From the NCBI GenBank assembly GCA_002105175.1, contig MCGE01000023.1, forward strand, positions 422,501 to 486,500: 64,000 nt of DNA, in the 5' to 3' direction. Of the stretch, positions 11,224-24,004 are shown one piece after another; the first letter of the stretch is position 1, and each line of letters begins with the position of its first letter. The notes beneath the pieces were generated by a model. That model was not told the DNA's origin. It ran no database searches and saw only the letters and a program-made list of their open reading frames with translations. Position numbers and translations under genes: made by a program. The stretch is from Absidia repens (lineage: Eukaryota > Mucoromycota > Mucoromycetes > Mucorales > Cunninghamellaceae).

Positions 11224-13965
11224 TAGTTTTTAATATTTTTGGCTTTTCAGTGTACTTACGTATGAGTTCCACTTCCATATTGTCCTTTTCCAACTGTAAT
11301 TGATGCTGGGTATGATCCTCTTTGTCAATCAAAGACAGCTATTTCCCCGCATAAAATAAACAATGAAGTAAAAATAAGTCTTTGTGGTCCAAATAATTCT
11401 TCGCATCTCTTACGTTATTGCCAAATTGTGTTTCCAAAGGAGAATCCATTTCCGGCGATAGAGGGTGAGAAATATTGGTTGGTGAAGACGACGGCAGATG
11501 GTAATGTGCTGCTGTCCCAATTGGTAGTTCGGTAAAGTGAGTGCCATTACTACCACCGCTGCTACCAAAAAAGTAGTTCAAAAATGAATCAGGTTTAGGT
11601 GGCGATTGAGATGCTGATGTAGCAGCGGATGCCCGGCGACCAGGATGATGATCAGTTATGCCATTGGTAAAAACAGATGGTACCTGCAGCTATAAACCCC
11701 CCCATCATTCAAAACCAAAAAAATAATTTTAATGATCAAAAATCAAACAAAGAATTAATCTCATCCCCTTCTTCATTTCTCTTGATTTAATGCTATTACT
11801 TACATGGTGCCGTCGTGTGTGTGATTTTGATATGGTGGGTGTATGGGATCGTTTTTGGAGTTCAGCCATCGTTCGAGTAGCACCGGGAAAATCAGGATGG
11901 TTAGTGTTGATGTAAGCGCATTCGATAGCAATAAGACTTGCAACATATTCGGAAGTGGGCGATAACCGTTCCAGTAGCACGTCAGAGACAATTTCAACTA
12001 GTTTGGTGTGTAATTTCGGGAATCGTTGTATTTCCTACGCCGACATAGCAAGTCAGTCAAACTTGCTTTTCATTAATGAGTGTAAATATTATAATACTAC
12101 CTTGCCTCCACATGTATGACAGATCTTTGATAATTCTTGAAAGGCTAAGTCAACACATCGCAGACTAGGAGCTTCCAATAACTTGATCTGAGGACGGACC
12201 AGTAAGTCAAAAGCCAGTTCAGGTACGAAAAGCGAACACCGAGGACCAGTTGAGTTTCGAATTGCAACACGAATATCGTCATTTGTGAGATTGGCGCACG
12301 GTTCGATAGAGTCCAACGCATGACCAAATACATTGTTGAAGATAAAGTATATACGTGCACCACCAGATCTAACAGCATAATTGTAAACTAAGTCATTAGC
12401 ATAATTTTTTCTTTTTCTGTTTTAACCACAGCTTTTTGTTGTCAATATACTTACAGTTCCTTGGTTGAGATTTCAGCTGATGTACCGTCAATGGATGCAA
12501 GGAACTCGGAAGAATATAGAGTCAGCAATTTGAGTATCAGAGAGCCCTATACGGAAGTAAAGTGATCAGCAAAAGATCAACGAGACACCCTTGTTTTTGT
12601 TTTGAGTAGCAGTAGTACACTTACACTATGAACTTTACCAGTAAATGTTGAATCGCCGTATTGTGCTAGTTCATGCTGCGTTTGACCAATCAATGTGCTA
12701 AGTTTCGATCGTAAGTCAGGAAGTTTTTCCTTGATATGTGCAATGAGGATCTAAATAAAATAAAGTAAAACGTTACATGAAGCAATCACCCTGTAATATA
12801 ATTATTTGCTCACTTCCCCGTCACCACTTTCACTCTAACTTACATTGTTTAGTTGCTTCGATAAATAAGCAGTACCGCATTGCTTGGCGACCGTCTTGTA
12901 AGCAGGATGTCTTTGGAAAAACGCTTCTTCAGACTTGAGAGCCTCTGCCATAGGTTTCCTTGTCAATATATCTTGTTGGCTACGATTCACCACTCCCACA
13001 AACCCAAGCTTCAAAGGAAATAACCGCCCTGTCAAAATATCCAGAGCATGTGTTCCAGTATCCATCAAGTCCAATTTTGTCACAACACCAATTGTTCGTT
13101 TTCCACTTGGATCCACTTGCCTTGCCAACTTTAAGCTATCTGAATTTGCCAGGTCTGTGTTTGCTGGAGTAACCGCTAGGATGATACTGATTTCCATTTC
13201 AAGCCATACGGATCACCCACACAACAATTACATATATAAATAAACACACTGTGAGTCTATCGATCTTGGTTCCTTTCTGTAATCCTAGTTTCCGAAAGCT
13301 CTTTTTATGTTACCTATTCGGCTTTGATATATAATCCAGTACCAGCTGCTTGATTTGCTTTGCAATATCGGCAGGTTGGTCACCTAAAGTTGTATATTAT
13401 TCGAGAGATGTCAGATGGTGTAGCAATTTTTCTATAACCATGAATATTTTTCTTACCCATTGGCACCTATAGAATAAAAGAATAGTGTATATGTAGAACA
13501 GTAGTGAGTAGAAACATTCAAGAAAGTGGGCACCTTTTGTTTTACCTGCGTCAAACCGGGCAGGTCAATCAGAGTTAGGTTGAGGACATTTTTCGAATAT
13601 ATCTTGAGATGAATAGGTTGTCTTGATATGCCCTTATGAGATCCAGCCACCCGAGAAGTGTCTTGTTCGATTTCCATCCGCACCTGATCAAAGTCATAAA
13701 ATTTGCGTTGAGGGACATGAAGAAATTCGGCATAGTCTGGTGCATTATTCGAGAGAGTAATCAGTTGTAAAACTAAAGGCCGCCTGGTGACAATTCCACT
13801 GCCACGAGGTAGAAAATCACGCTGAACAATATTTTCCAATACCGAGGATTTTCCACTGCTTTGGCTACCCACAGTAATGATCTGGGGAAGATTGAGCGAG
13901 TCATATGCACCAACAGTTGAGAAGGCATCTTGCACTTTGTTGATGAGGTCGATCACACCATTCAT
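10870..13965 (-). CDS. DNM1: Dynamin-related GTPase for mitochondrial/peroxisomal fission
   Basis: Large GTPase that assembles on mitochondria and peroxisomes and severs them. Eleven exons (13965-13546, 13466-13457, 13383-13314, 13186-12844, 12750-12625, 12546-12455, 12368-12101, 12034-11804, 11689-11414, 11338-11260, 11123-10870) join in phase to about 722 residues, the normal DRP1/Dnm1 length. Visible motifs: P-loop GSQSSGKS at about residue 33, switch [13 protein letters not shown]3 DLPGLTQ, and G4 TKLDLMD. The run [22 protein letters not shown] is characteristic of Dnm1/DRP1 and differs from Vps1. The middle/stalk region includes IRNSTGPR and [12 protein letters not shown], and the GED has [11 protein letters not shown]. 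Residues 470-590 form a Ser/Pro-rich variable insert. Exon 2 is only 10 nt (VPMG). Confidence 0.93.
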
Positions 13966-15280
13966 ATTACTGTTTTTTGTTGAAGTATCGTTTCCCGAAG
14001 AGTATATTTTTCCAGAGATCTGTGAGAGATAAGTACAGTATTTTTTTTTTTTTTTTATAAAAAAAGAAGTGTAAAAGAAGTGAGCACAAAAGGAAAAGAA
14101 AGAAGGGGAAAGCCGGTTTTTACAAAAAAAAAAAAAAAAAAAAGCGGTGCTTTAAATGAATGTGAAGTAGGCTGCAACAGTAGTAAAATCATCGTCGCTC
14201 TTATATTTCTCAGCATTATTGCTCTTACCTCATTCATTGCCAAAGATATTAATTATGATCAAAATTTTCTAAATATCAAGTAGGAAAAAAAACGGGATGA
14301 GATTAATTTATCTATGAAGAGCAACGAATACAATAATCGCCAATCGCTCTGGTACATTAAATTACTAAAAGTGCGTTTTTTGGAAGAGAAAAATTGAATT
14401 TATATCAATGCAGAAAAAAAAAATCGCGGAGGAGCATGGTGGGAGAAAAAAGATTCGACAACCGTTTTGACTCAAAACTCCTGACGTCCCGCATCCAGCT
14501 GATCGGAGATTTTTCCTAGTCAACAAATATTCCAAGCAATCTCAATTCCTGAAAGTAAAAGTACATTTCCCTTTTTTTTTTTTTTGAATGTATGTTTCAG
14601 GACAACAACAAGACTTGGAAGAAGACCCCAAATTGTTTTAAGCAAAAAAATCGACTAAAATCATTTATCGTGTGTTGCTGCGTAATTGAACCTCAGACAA
14701 ATTTGACCTTCTCTTCAAAGGCATCAATATATAGTATCCCTTTACCATGTAAGACACGTCCTGGGTGATCTTTCTCAAAAGTGATCACTGAATATCAAAA
14801 ATTTTCTCGATTAGTCAACACATCACTCATATTTAAGGGACTAAAGCTGAACTATCCACACCAGAGAAGCTTCATACCAAATGTAGTGCCTAGCTTGTTT
14901 TTTGTTTTATGATATCGGCCGAGTCCAAAGGTTTATGTCAAAAAATAAAATAATATAAAATAGACAAGGCATTGCCAAGTGAAAGAACACCACCCCATTC
15001 AATATAATATATGTATCAAGTATCTTGCCATCCATAATAAAAATAAAATACATTCCCTCCCACCCTACAACATATACTGTCTCACGTCTGAAAGCACATT
15101 CAAAAAAAAAGTAGATAGAAAAAGTATCCAAAGTTCATTTTATTAAAGTGAATAAAGTAACAAATAATCAATTCATAATAATTTAAAAAAAAGAAGCCAA
15201 AGGTCACCATATAACAAATACTATAGCTAAACCTAAACTATCACAAAAAAAAAATAAAAAAAACCAACTAAATCTATAAA
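13966..15280. other. Intergenic: DNM1 promoter side and FHIP 3' flank
   Basis: AT-rich with T and A homopolymers (for example about 14040-14057 and 14126-14143). No gene, tRNA or member of the dispersed repeat recognised. Short open frames here have no recognisable composition or motif. Confidence 0.5.
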
Positions 15281-18200
15281 TTACAAATAAGAGACCCGAT
15301 CAATTCCATTCGACCGCCGCACTTGCATGATGGCCACTAATTCCTTGATTGTTTCCTCCAAAATCACCACATTGTTCAAAAGCATCGAGAGCGTAATTTC
15401 AGTTGATTTGTCCAAACGTCTTGATTGCGAGGGGTTTGTATCTTTGGGAGCAAATGTGTCTTCGTCATCTTCATCCAAGTCCAATATCGGTTCTTCGGGT
15501 TCAATGATAAAGTTGGATGGGAAAAGGGGCTGAATCCTTGCATTGAGTGTTTTTCGGGCATGGATAGCCAGTGGTGATAATGGATTATTCAGCACAGGAG
15601 GTATCGCTTCCGCATTGGCACCATTGGCTCCATTACCGGTTGTTATTGTCGGTGTCGGTGGTGAGAGTGGTGTAGGTGTGACTCGTGTGGCTGCTGCCAT
15701 GGCTGCAGCGGTAGTAGATGATGATAATGATTTTGATGGATTTGGTGGTAAACGTTGGGGATGATAATGGTGATTGACGGTATTCGATGAGATAGACGAT
15801 GATGTAGGCAATATAGATGGTCGCCGTTTCTGTTGTTGATGATATTGCTGCTGCTGTTGGTGGAAGAGTGTTGAAGCACCAGTAGAAGAGTGACTGAATG
15901 ATGCCGATGCCGGAGGTGTTCGTAAAATGGAGGGTCGACGTCCACTATTCATTGATCCAGACTCATTCACTAATGTCCCGTTCATCGTATTGCCGTTATT
16001 GCCAGTATCAATGTTGCTAGGTGTTGGTGGGCCGAAAAATAGAGATGATGATTGCGTATCTTGTCGCATTGATGAGCCTCGACGATTGGCACCAGAAGAG
16101 GACGATGTCCACGACAATAATGACGTACCTGCAGTCATCCCCATTGAACCAGATCCAAGTGTAGTAGCAGCAGTTCCACTTGTTGCCGACAGAGACGCGT
16201 CCACTGTACCGAACATCAAACTTTGCCACCGTTCCTGTAAAAGATCGTCAAAGTCGTCAACCTCAGAACGATAAAAGTCGACTTGTTGAGTCAATGTCTG
16301 AAAAAGTGTAAAGAAGGGTGGGAATGATTTGAATTGTGTTGTTGTCGCTGTGTGGGATAGATTCCGTTCCACGCCAAAGTCCACAGATCGGTCATCGTCT
16401 TCATCATCTTCATCGACTTGGTTGTAATCAAAATGAGCATAAATATCGCTACCGCGTATTTTGTCGCCGTTCCCACCATCCAGATGTAATCGTTGTAAAT
16501 TGTCCGTGGTGCTAGATGCGAAAGTGGAAGGAGAGGATGAAGTCGTTGTCGTATTTGTTGTAGTTGTGGTTCCATTCGTGATATTACTGGAGTCCAAAAT
16601 CAATATGTCGTCAGGTGTGGTACGGTCGCTTTCCTGAAATGAGATCCAACCCTCCAAGCTTCGATAGGGGCACAATGCAAGGGCCGAAATCACACCGGTC
16701 AATGCTAAATTCAGTGCCGATGATTGGGCAAAAAAATGGCTGAGAAGTCCAAGAAGGATTTGTAATAACGGATCGGTAGGCCGAATGCGATGTCGGAATA
16801 AATGTGTTTTAGCTGAACATAGAGAATGATGCTGCTTGCTTTGTTTTCCCATGCGTTGATCCTTTTCATCCGGTCGTTTTCCATACTTGAAGCTACGTCG
16901 TCTTTCGGCCTTGGGTGTGCTCGTTTGTTGTGTTCCAGTCTTTACACCATCCATATTGACCATGTTCTGATAACACCAATCAGCTTCCATCTGAAATTCA
17001 ATGTCGTCCAGGTATTCTTCGTAACCCACCGAGAGAATGTCGCTAGAGTGTGTTTGATCAATTCCAGTAATCAACGAAAAATATAATTCAATTTCTTTGA
17101 TGTGGTGCGAGACGACTGTGGATGAAGTTGAATTTGACGTATGATCCGAAGGGAAGGGTGAGTGTGAATTGTCTGGAAATATGTTCAACAGTTTGAGAGA
17201 ATAGCGACAGTGTTTCGTGATCAAGGTTTTCAATAGCTTGAGCGTGGCAATGACCGTCGGTTGTGAGCTTGATTTGAGTCGACTAAGGATAAGGTCTTTG
17301 AGGGTGAAGCGTTCAGCAGCTGTGAAGTAGGGTGAGCTTTTGAACTGATCAAATTCAATACCGGCAAATACATTGAAGTGTTGTTTGTTGTTGATATCCT
17401 CGCTACCGTTGTCTGTTGCCGCCACACCAGCGCTAAAAGTATTCACCTTTGAGGAAGCCAAAGTATTGTCGTGAACACTTTCTTCGTCCATCAAAAACTT
17501 GACTACGACATCAGCCAGATCTTCTTGTTGGAGAGTTTGTAGGATCAAATCGATATAAGTGATGACAGCCACAGAAGAGCCATCAATATCCGAGCATTCA
17601 AGGATGGAAGGGTAGAGAATGTTTTGCAAAAAAAAGGTACGGATGCTTTGTAAGAGAGTCAGTGAGATATCAGCATTGGGGCACCGGGTAAGCACATCTT
17701 GACAGAATTCAAAGAGTTTCAAAAACGAATCCAACTGTAGCTTGAAATCTGCGGAATTCGAAAAAACAACACCCATTCCAGAAGCCATTGCCCGTGGATC
17801 CAAGTCTTGGCCCAGCAAAAATGTAGCAGAGTGAGTAGACAGTTCCGAGTCATCCTTGATCACCAGTTTTCGAGGAAGCTGTGAGTACAAAGCCCCAAGA
17901 CCAGCTGCCATGATTGTCGCAAAATCAGATCCCAAAATAAATTCACCCAATTGACTTGTGGCCATTTCCATCAAGAACAGTAACCCAGTCCGAGCAAAGT
18001 CACCCGACCGTCCTTCCCGATGGACAAATCGTAACAGATAGGTAAATAATAAAAATTCGTATTCAGGTTTCTTTGGTATATCGTTGGTGTTATCATTGTT
18101 GTAGGAAGATGTAACTGTTGGCGTTTTCGGTGAATGTTGAGCATGTTCCTGCTGATGGTGATTCATAACTGTGCCATTGTTGTTCGCGACCGAGGAGATA

Positions 18201-18865
18201 TCATGGTGGAAAGTCTTTTGCGGTGTAGTGAGCCATTGTTTGTCGTGAAAGAAGATATTCAGTAGAGCGGGAAATCCATGAATTTTCGAGCAGATAATAT
18301 ACATCAAGTCCACCAAATCTTCGTGGTAAGTATCACTTTCTCGATCGTCCAAAACACAAAATCGAAGTAGTTTGATGGTTGGTTTGTGGACAGCATTGTG
18401 TACCAGAAAACGGTCATCCAATAAATCTACCATGCTTGCAATAGTTCGGATTGCTTCACCACGAATGCCTTCAGGATAGTCCATCTTTTCAGAAACGTTG
18501 ACCAAGTATTGTAATACACCATTTTTCAAAAAGTATTCCATGCAGACACCTGTTGTATTTTCTTCTTGTCGGGCTTCTTCATCCACTAGCATGTCTACCA
18601 TTTGCCGTAGGCGATTAGGAATATCCGTTTGTTCAACATGTAATTTGGATTTGCGATCTTCTTGACCTAGAATATTCTATAAATATTTCAGGAGTTAGTA
18701 TGTAAGACGCTTACAAAGATGATAGATTGCTTTTTTTTTTTTTTTTTTTTTTTACTTTACGTGTATGTAATCCCAGCAGCTATGGAATTTTGCTAGTTGC
18801 ATGGCACTAGTTGGTTGCACTTTGGGCGGGACAATCCTTTTTTTGAACTTTGCAAAATAATCCAT
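15281..18865 (-). CDS. FHIP family protein (FTS-Hook-FHIP complex, RAI16-like)
   Basis: Two exons (18865-18761 and 18676-15281) give about 1166 residues. FHIP proteins join Hook and FTS to link endosomal cargo to dynein. The N-terminal half matches the RAI16-like fold as I know it: a WDYIH helix, then IPNRLRQMVDMLVDEEA, GVCMEYFLKNGVLQYLV, HKPTIKLLRFC and ICSKIHGFPALLNIFF. These parallel the human blocks around EQMLDILVQEE and GPCMEYLL. The C-terminal half (about residues 620-1100) is low-complexity, rich in Ser, Thr, Gln and Asn, with acidic patches and short conserved-looking islands (ILQILLGLLSHFFAQSSALN; ISALALCPYRSLEGWI). I chose ATG 18865 because the upstream in-frame codons read like an untranslated pyrimidine tract. 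The 3.4-kb second exon is uninterrupted. Confidence 0.82.
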
Positions 18866-19146
18866 CAGTACTTCATGAGTCAAATAATAAAAAGATAGAA
18901 AGTGGAAGAAAAAAGTAAAAGGAGGAGGAACCCCTTTCGAATCCAATTTTTGCACTACCGGTGTTTTAAAATAAGCGCAAAATTGAAGAATTCGGAGGAA
19001 AAAAAAAAAAACGACAAAAGTTTATTCTATTCAATGCAGATAAAAAAAGTAAAAAAGAAAGTGAGATAATAATAATAAAAATAAAATAAAACAAAAAACC
19101 ATGGGACATAGTATAAAAGGATGTATAAAAAAATGTAAAATGTAAA

Positions 19147-22100
19147 CTAAACTATATGACTAATGTATCCTTGACCAAGTCGTTCGATTTCGGCCAAAAT
19201 AGCATTGACGTTAGGACCAGCCAATTTTGACAAAGGTTCACCCTTGGCAGGTTTCTATAACAATTGAGACCCAAAGTCAGATCACTCTTTCAATATTTCA
19301 TACGCACTTCTTTTCTTTTTACTTACCAGATACCCTGATTTCGACATATCTACAGGAAGAGTATTATATCCAGCCGAGACTTTCCATGGTCGAGGTGTCG
19401 ATTCCAAAGGGTTCCACACCAATGCAATTTTATCACCACCATATTTATCGTAGAAAACCATGACAAGGTCACCATAAGCTTTTTCAATTTCTTGTACCAG
19501 TTCGGTTACCGAATCGAATTGAGCAAAGACGTTTTGACCAAGTTCAGAAAGTTCCAATTCGAACAAGAATTTGCGTTGAGGATGAAGGTTTTGGTAGTAG
19601 CGTGTACACACTTTGGGATCTAAATGAAGCACCTTGCTGTAATCTTCCATAGGTGTGATGAAAATACGACGGATATCCTTGTCATGCACCGATTCGTCCA
19701 ATACTGTGCAAGCTGCCCGTGCTAGACCTTGGATACGTGCAGCAATAGCGCGAGAAGGTTGACCAGATTTCCACCATCGTTTACCTTCGATATCATTGCT
19801 GGTGGCGATCATCATTGCTCGGTATTTTCCTGCTGCATGTTGTTGATCCCTGTGAGATATGAATTTTTCAGTAACAGTGTCTCGGAGTTTCGGTGTCATT
19901 GACTCATCCATATCAACTATCAGAGGTGTTGATTCCCAATCCCAATCAGATAATAAGCCAAGTACACGAGAGAAGCCCGTCAATCCACTATTAGGCACAG
20001 TCCAAGGCTGAGGTTCCAAAAACGTGTGAGCACATAGCAATTCAATAATTTCCTCTGGTACTTGAGCAGATAACAAATGAGCACCAAACCATCGTTTCAC
20101 CAAGCGCATAGTGGTAGGGAAAGCTGGAAAACGAGCGCATAATGCTTGAATGTGGAATGTATGTTCACGTCGATGCTGGAAAAGTTGTTGATATGATTCC
20201 AATGCCTTTTCAGCTAAAACACGTTGGGGAGTGGACGTAGTCTTGTTGGCGGCCATGGCCTTCAAAAGTTCACCTTCTTGTTCCAAATGCAAGTGACAGC
20301 GGAATACGAAGCCATGGTAGAAGATATCTAAATATCCAGGAGCGCACAAAGGATTGGTTTGTTCCACATTGTTGACCACAATACACTGGGATCCATATTT
20401 TGCTTTGAATACTTCAGCCATCTTCAGGTGAAATGCATGTTTCACCTTTTGCATCGCCAATATTTCATCAGGCCATTTTCCGGAGCGCTCCAATTGAACA
20501 GACACATCCATGGCTTGAACAAAACGGGCAGAGGTAGGATAAGAATCAATGTTGCCAAAATCGACAGGATGGGGGATTAAGACAGAGGCCTGTCTTAAAC
20601 CAGATGACAAAGGATAGATATTATTGATCAAAAGAGGAAGGTCGTCATCTACGGCACGAAGTTGCTTGGCAAATTGGGTGAAAGCTGCATTGACAGGTTG
20701 GAAGCCGGCGATAGAGACCTTGGAGCTGAATAAATTTCCGGGTACTGCTTTGGCGTAGTTGATCATTGGATAGAGTTGGCCAGCCCAATAGCGAATGCTG
20801 TTGGTCTTGATCTTTAAATGATGACCAAGTAGATAGCATACGATTTTTTCGACAATCAAAGACTTGTTTTCATAGCCCTGAGTTTCCCACACGACGCATT
20901 CCACAATACTGCCATCCTTGAATCGACGTAATTCTGATTTTTGCCCCCAAAAGTCACTAAATTCCTTGCATGCCGCCTTGTCTTGAGCATCAGGTCCTTG
21001 ATCCACAAGTCGGGATGACGTTTCCGGATTCAAAATCAATCCAATGGAGAGGGTTATGTCATTCGCACTGTTGTAAGTCGTAGGTGCTGTATCGATACTC
21101 CAAGTCGCAGAAGGGAGATCATATTGAACTGAGACAAGGTGTGCCCGATTGCCCAGACCTTTGGTAAGAATGGATCCGATTTGTCTCGCAAAAAATTGTG
21201 GGTAACAAGGCTCATCTGCCTGGGCGCTGGTTCCGTATTGAGCAATATGGGTTTCAGGAATTTGTAGTCTATCAAGTAAAACAAGAAAGGTCAGTAATGG
21301 CAATTTATACCGTTGGGCTTATAATAAACACTTACTTGGCAACATTGTCGAATCGGAACTTGTTGTCGTTGACATTCTTCAAAAAAAGAGTATCAAATCG
21401 ATCCACAGAGTCATCGAAAGAGTTCATAGCAATTTTGGCTTCATGTTGCAGCTACAATAAATAAAAAAAATGATGGGAGATTCAATGAGTATACTATCTC
21501 ACAAATAATTGTCATTTTTTTTATAAAAAACTTTTTCCAACATACCTGAGCCAATCCAGATGTGGTAACTTTGGAAGCCAAATTAATCGTACCAGAAGGA
21601 TCCACAATCACCACGTCATAATTGCTCTTGAATTCTTCTTCCGTAAATTCACTATGCGTAGATTTTCCCAAAAAGAGAGGCTCAGCTTGGAAATCATGGT
21701 TAGCTATAAAAGAATAAAAAAATTAGCATGTCATTTGCCTCCTCGCTTTGTTTATATACATATATCATATTTACCTAAGAAATCCACTGTGCCACGTAGA
21801 AGCTGGTAAGAGCTATGGCCATTTGATAATTTTTTGCTTGATCCGTTTTGTAGAAGGTAGCCCATAACCATAGCAAACAAAAATCCATTCCAGCCGGATT
21901 GAACTTGATTTGAAGTGGCCAAGCCGCGTTGGTATAACCATGTTTTGCCTAGAACGACGGCATCCTTAAACCCAGGACAGTTTTTGCTGTGTTGGTACAA
22001 GTAGGCCAGATTGGTGGTGTAAGAGGTGTCACATAGAACAGAAGCATTGTAGTGAGGAGTGGGCACGATTGCATTGTCGGCTGATGATAGTTCGTCTTTG

Positions 22101-23381
22101 GGCCGTACACAGTTACGTCCAGGTCCTAATCGTTGAGGGGAGAATATGTCACTGGCGATAGATGGTATGACTCGGATGATGCATTTCGATTTGGTAAAAT
22201 CAGTATCGGATTTGTCTAAAACAGAGAGAGAGAATAAGTATCAACTACTGATTCATTGGTTGTTTCGCTCCCCCCTCCATTGAAACCTACCACCAGATGG
22301 TTTAACCAACAGAATTGGTTTCTGTAAATCGCCATCGAAGGAACCAAATTCTATCTTGAAGCCTTTCTTAGATGATTTGAGCGCATTGGCAAGGACGGCT
22401 AAGTAACATGCACGTTTATAATAGTATCTGTTGTTCATGTGATCCTTTTCTTGGAAGATTGACTAAGGTAAAGATATATGGAAGAGTGGATTAGAGAAAT
22501 AGATGTTCTTAAAAGAGTACGAGGTTTCCTTAGAAACCACAATCACTTACAGAAGGCATTTCCACAGTAACGTCTACGTTAAAATGACCTTTGGTTTTTG
22601 TCACAGTTTTGAGTGCATAACTGCCAATAACATTGATGGAGGAAGGCTTGACAAACTTGAATTTGTATTGAGAATCGCTTGCGGGTCGAGGTTGGGGGAA
22701 TGGTACCTTGATCTTGTGCTTTTCGGCCATGGTGGATTCAAAATCAAGTAGCTATATTATAAAAGAGCCATGATTAATATACATGTTAGTGTGTCGTATG
22801 TAGTGTTTCAATCAATAATTCACTCACGAGGGATTCCTTTCCAGCAGTATGGCATCAAAAATACTTTTCAAATGGTGAAGGGCTTTCTCCAAAGTGGCAT
22901 GTTTGTCGTATTTAACATTTACTTCTTGAAGCAGTTCATCGAGCTATTGTACACAATAACAAAAACAAAAGGATTTAGAGAACTACTCGATTAAACTCTT
23001 TCATTGCTCCAGTCGTACTTACTTCAAGCTTAAAAATATTTGACTTGTATAATTCAGCAGTTTCCTTCAAACCTTCCAATTCACCGCCTGCCACCTCCAT
23101 ATCAGCGTCTTTGGTATGTTCAGCTTTCTTTCGCATCGTCACATTCTTGATAATTGTGTCTTCGTCTTCGTCCGATTGTGATTCCCAGTCATCGCCATCG
23201 GCTTCATCGTCAAAAGCACTTACTGCTTTGGGTACTGGTGAATCATCAATTTTGGCGATCTACATCAAAATAAAGTCAGCGATCTAATCCTTTAACCCGA
23301 TCAAAAATAATTCATCTTCATTACCTTTTTGGAGGCCTTAGAGTCATCACTTTTGTTTGTCTTTCTTTTCACAGCAGGCAT
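19147..23381 (-). CDS. UTP22: UTP22/NOL6 (Nrap) SSU-processome subunit; one base apparently missing
   Basis: Nucleolar protein of the small-subunit processome needed for 18S rRNA maturation. Ten exons: 23381-23325, 23259-23023, 22943-22828, 22751-22551, 22462-22291, 22215-21775, 21703-21546, 21451-21336, 21268-19327 and 19254-19147, about 1182 residues. Nrap-type blocks seen: VPFPQPRP, FVKPSSINVIGSYALKT, YKRACYLAVLA, LCDTSYTTNLAYLYQH, KTWLYQRGL, ELRRFKDGSIVECVVWE, LVKRWFGAHLLS and RIFITPMEDY. The N-terminus is acidic. Exon 3 ends in a phase that does not fit exon 4. Reading on after FDAI requires one more base near 22845-22850, which would give a frame ending in AGKESL before LLDFEST. I see no alternative splice site that fixes it. 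It is probably a consensus error, because the gene is essential in yeast. It is divergent from NOP58, 623 bp apart. Confidence 0.88.
22845..22850 (-). other. Apparent single-base deletion in UTP22 exon 3
   Basis: Exon 3 is 116 nt and enters in phase 0; exon 4 must also be read in phase 0 to give the conserved VPFPQPRP block. One base is therefore missing in the exon, most plausibly in the ATACTGCTGG segment (minus strand). This is inferred from frame and family sequence, not observed directly. Confidence 0.6.
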
Positions 23382-23836
23382 AATTGATTGCAAGTTAAAA
23401 GAAGAAGAATAAAAAAGTCAAAGATCAAGACTAGTGAAAATAAAAGAGAAAATAAAAAATGGCGGGAATTCAAATAATTTCTTGCAGTTACGGTGGCTTT
23501 GAGAATACTTTCATGCGTGGTTTCCGAAATAGTCCATTGTACTGTACTGAAAGCGAAGATTCTAGTATCGATATAAATCACGAGTAAGTTTCTATTAGCA
23601 GTGTATTGTACAATCAACTAGATTAATAAGTAACATAACTTACTATCGTAGTGCATTTGCCGTGTACAGTATCAATATTTGAATCCCGAGAAAATTTTAT
23701 GATCACATATTCCCTTGGTAGTGTACCCAATAACATACTCTGTGGATTATTTTTACAGCATTACAAAATCGGCAGAGAATATGAATCCTAAATTTAGTAA
23801 AATAGGCAAGCATATATTGCTGACAGGTGGCCTGTC

Positions 23837-23867
<31 letters not shown>

Positions 23868-24004
23868 GGACTCTCGATTGTGGCTGAGCTGCCTTCCGCA
23901 AAGGAAAAAAATGTTGTCGCCCCTCAAAAAACTTTCAGAAATCTTTTTCCTATTTTTTTTTCCTTCTCTTTATTTTTTTGTACGGTTGCAGTCACTAGAC
24001 AACG
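23382..24004. promoter_or_regulatory. Divergent UTP22-NOP58 intergenic promoter region
   Basis: 623 bp separate the two start codons. The region holds a poly-A run (about 23836-23863), a perfect 7-bp inverted repeat TGACAGG-TGG-CCTGTCA at 23821-23837, an AAAATTTT element near 23695, and a pyrimidine tract just before the NOP58 ATG. Both flanking genes act in nucleolar ribosome biogenesis, so a shared bidirectional promoter is a reasonable inference. No element has been tested. Confidence 0.5.

Noticed and set aside
14080..14283. 67-residue open frame with a hydrophobic C-terminus
   Set aside because: Contains a poly-Lys stretch from an A run, lacks splice or family support, and sits in AT-rich intergenic DNA.
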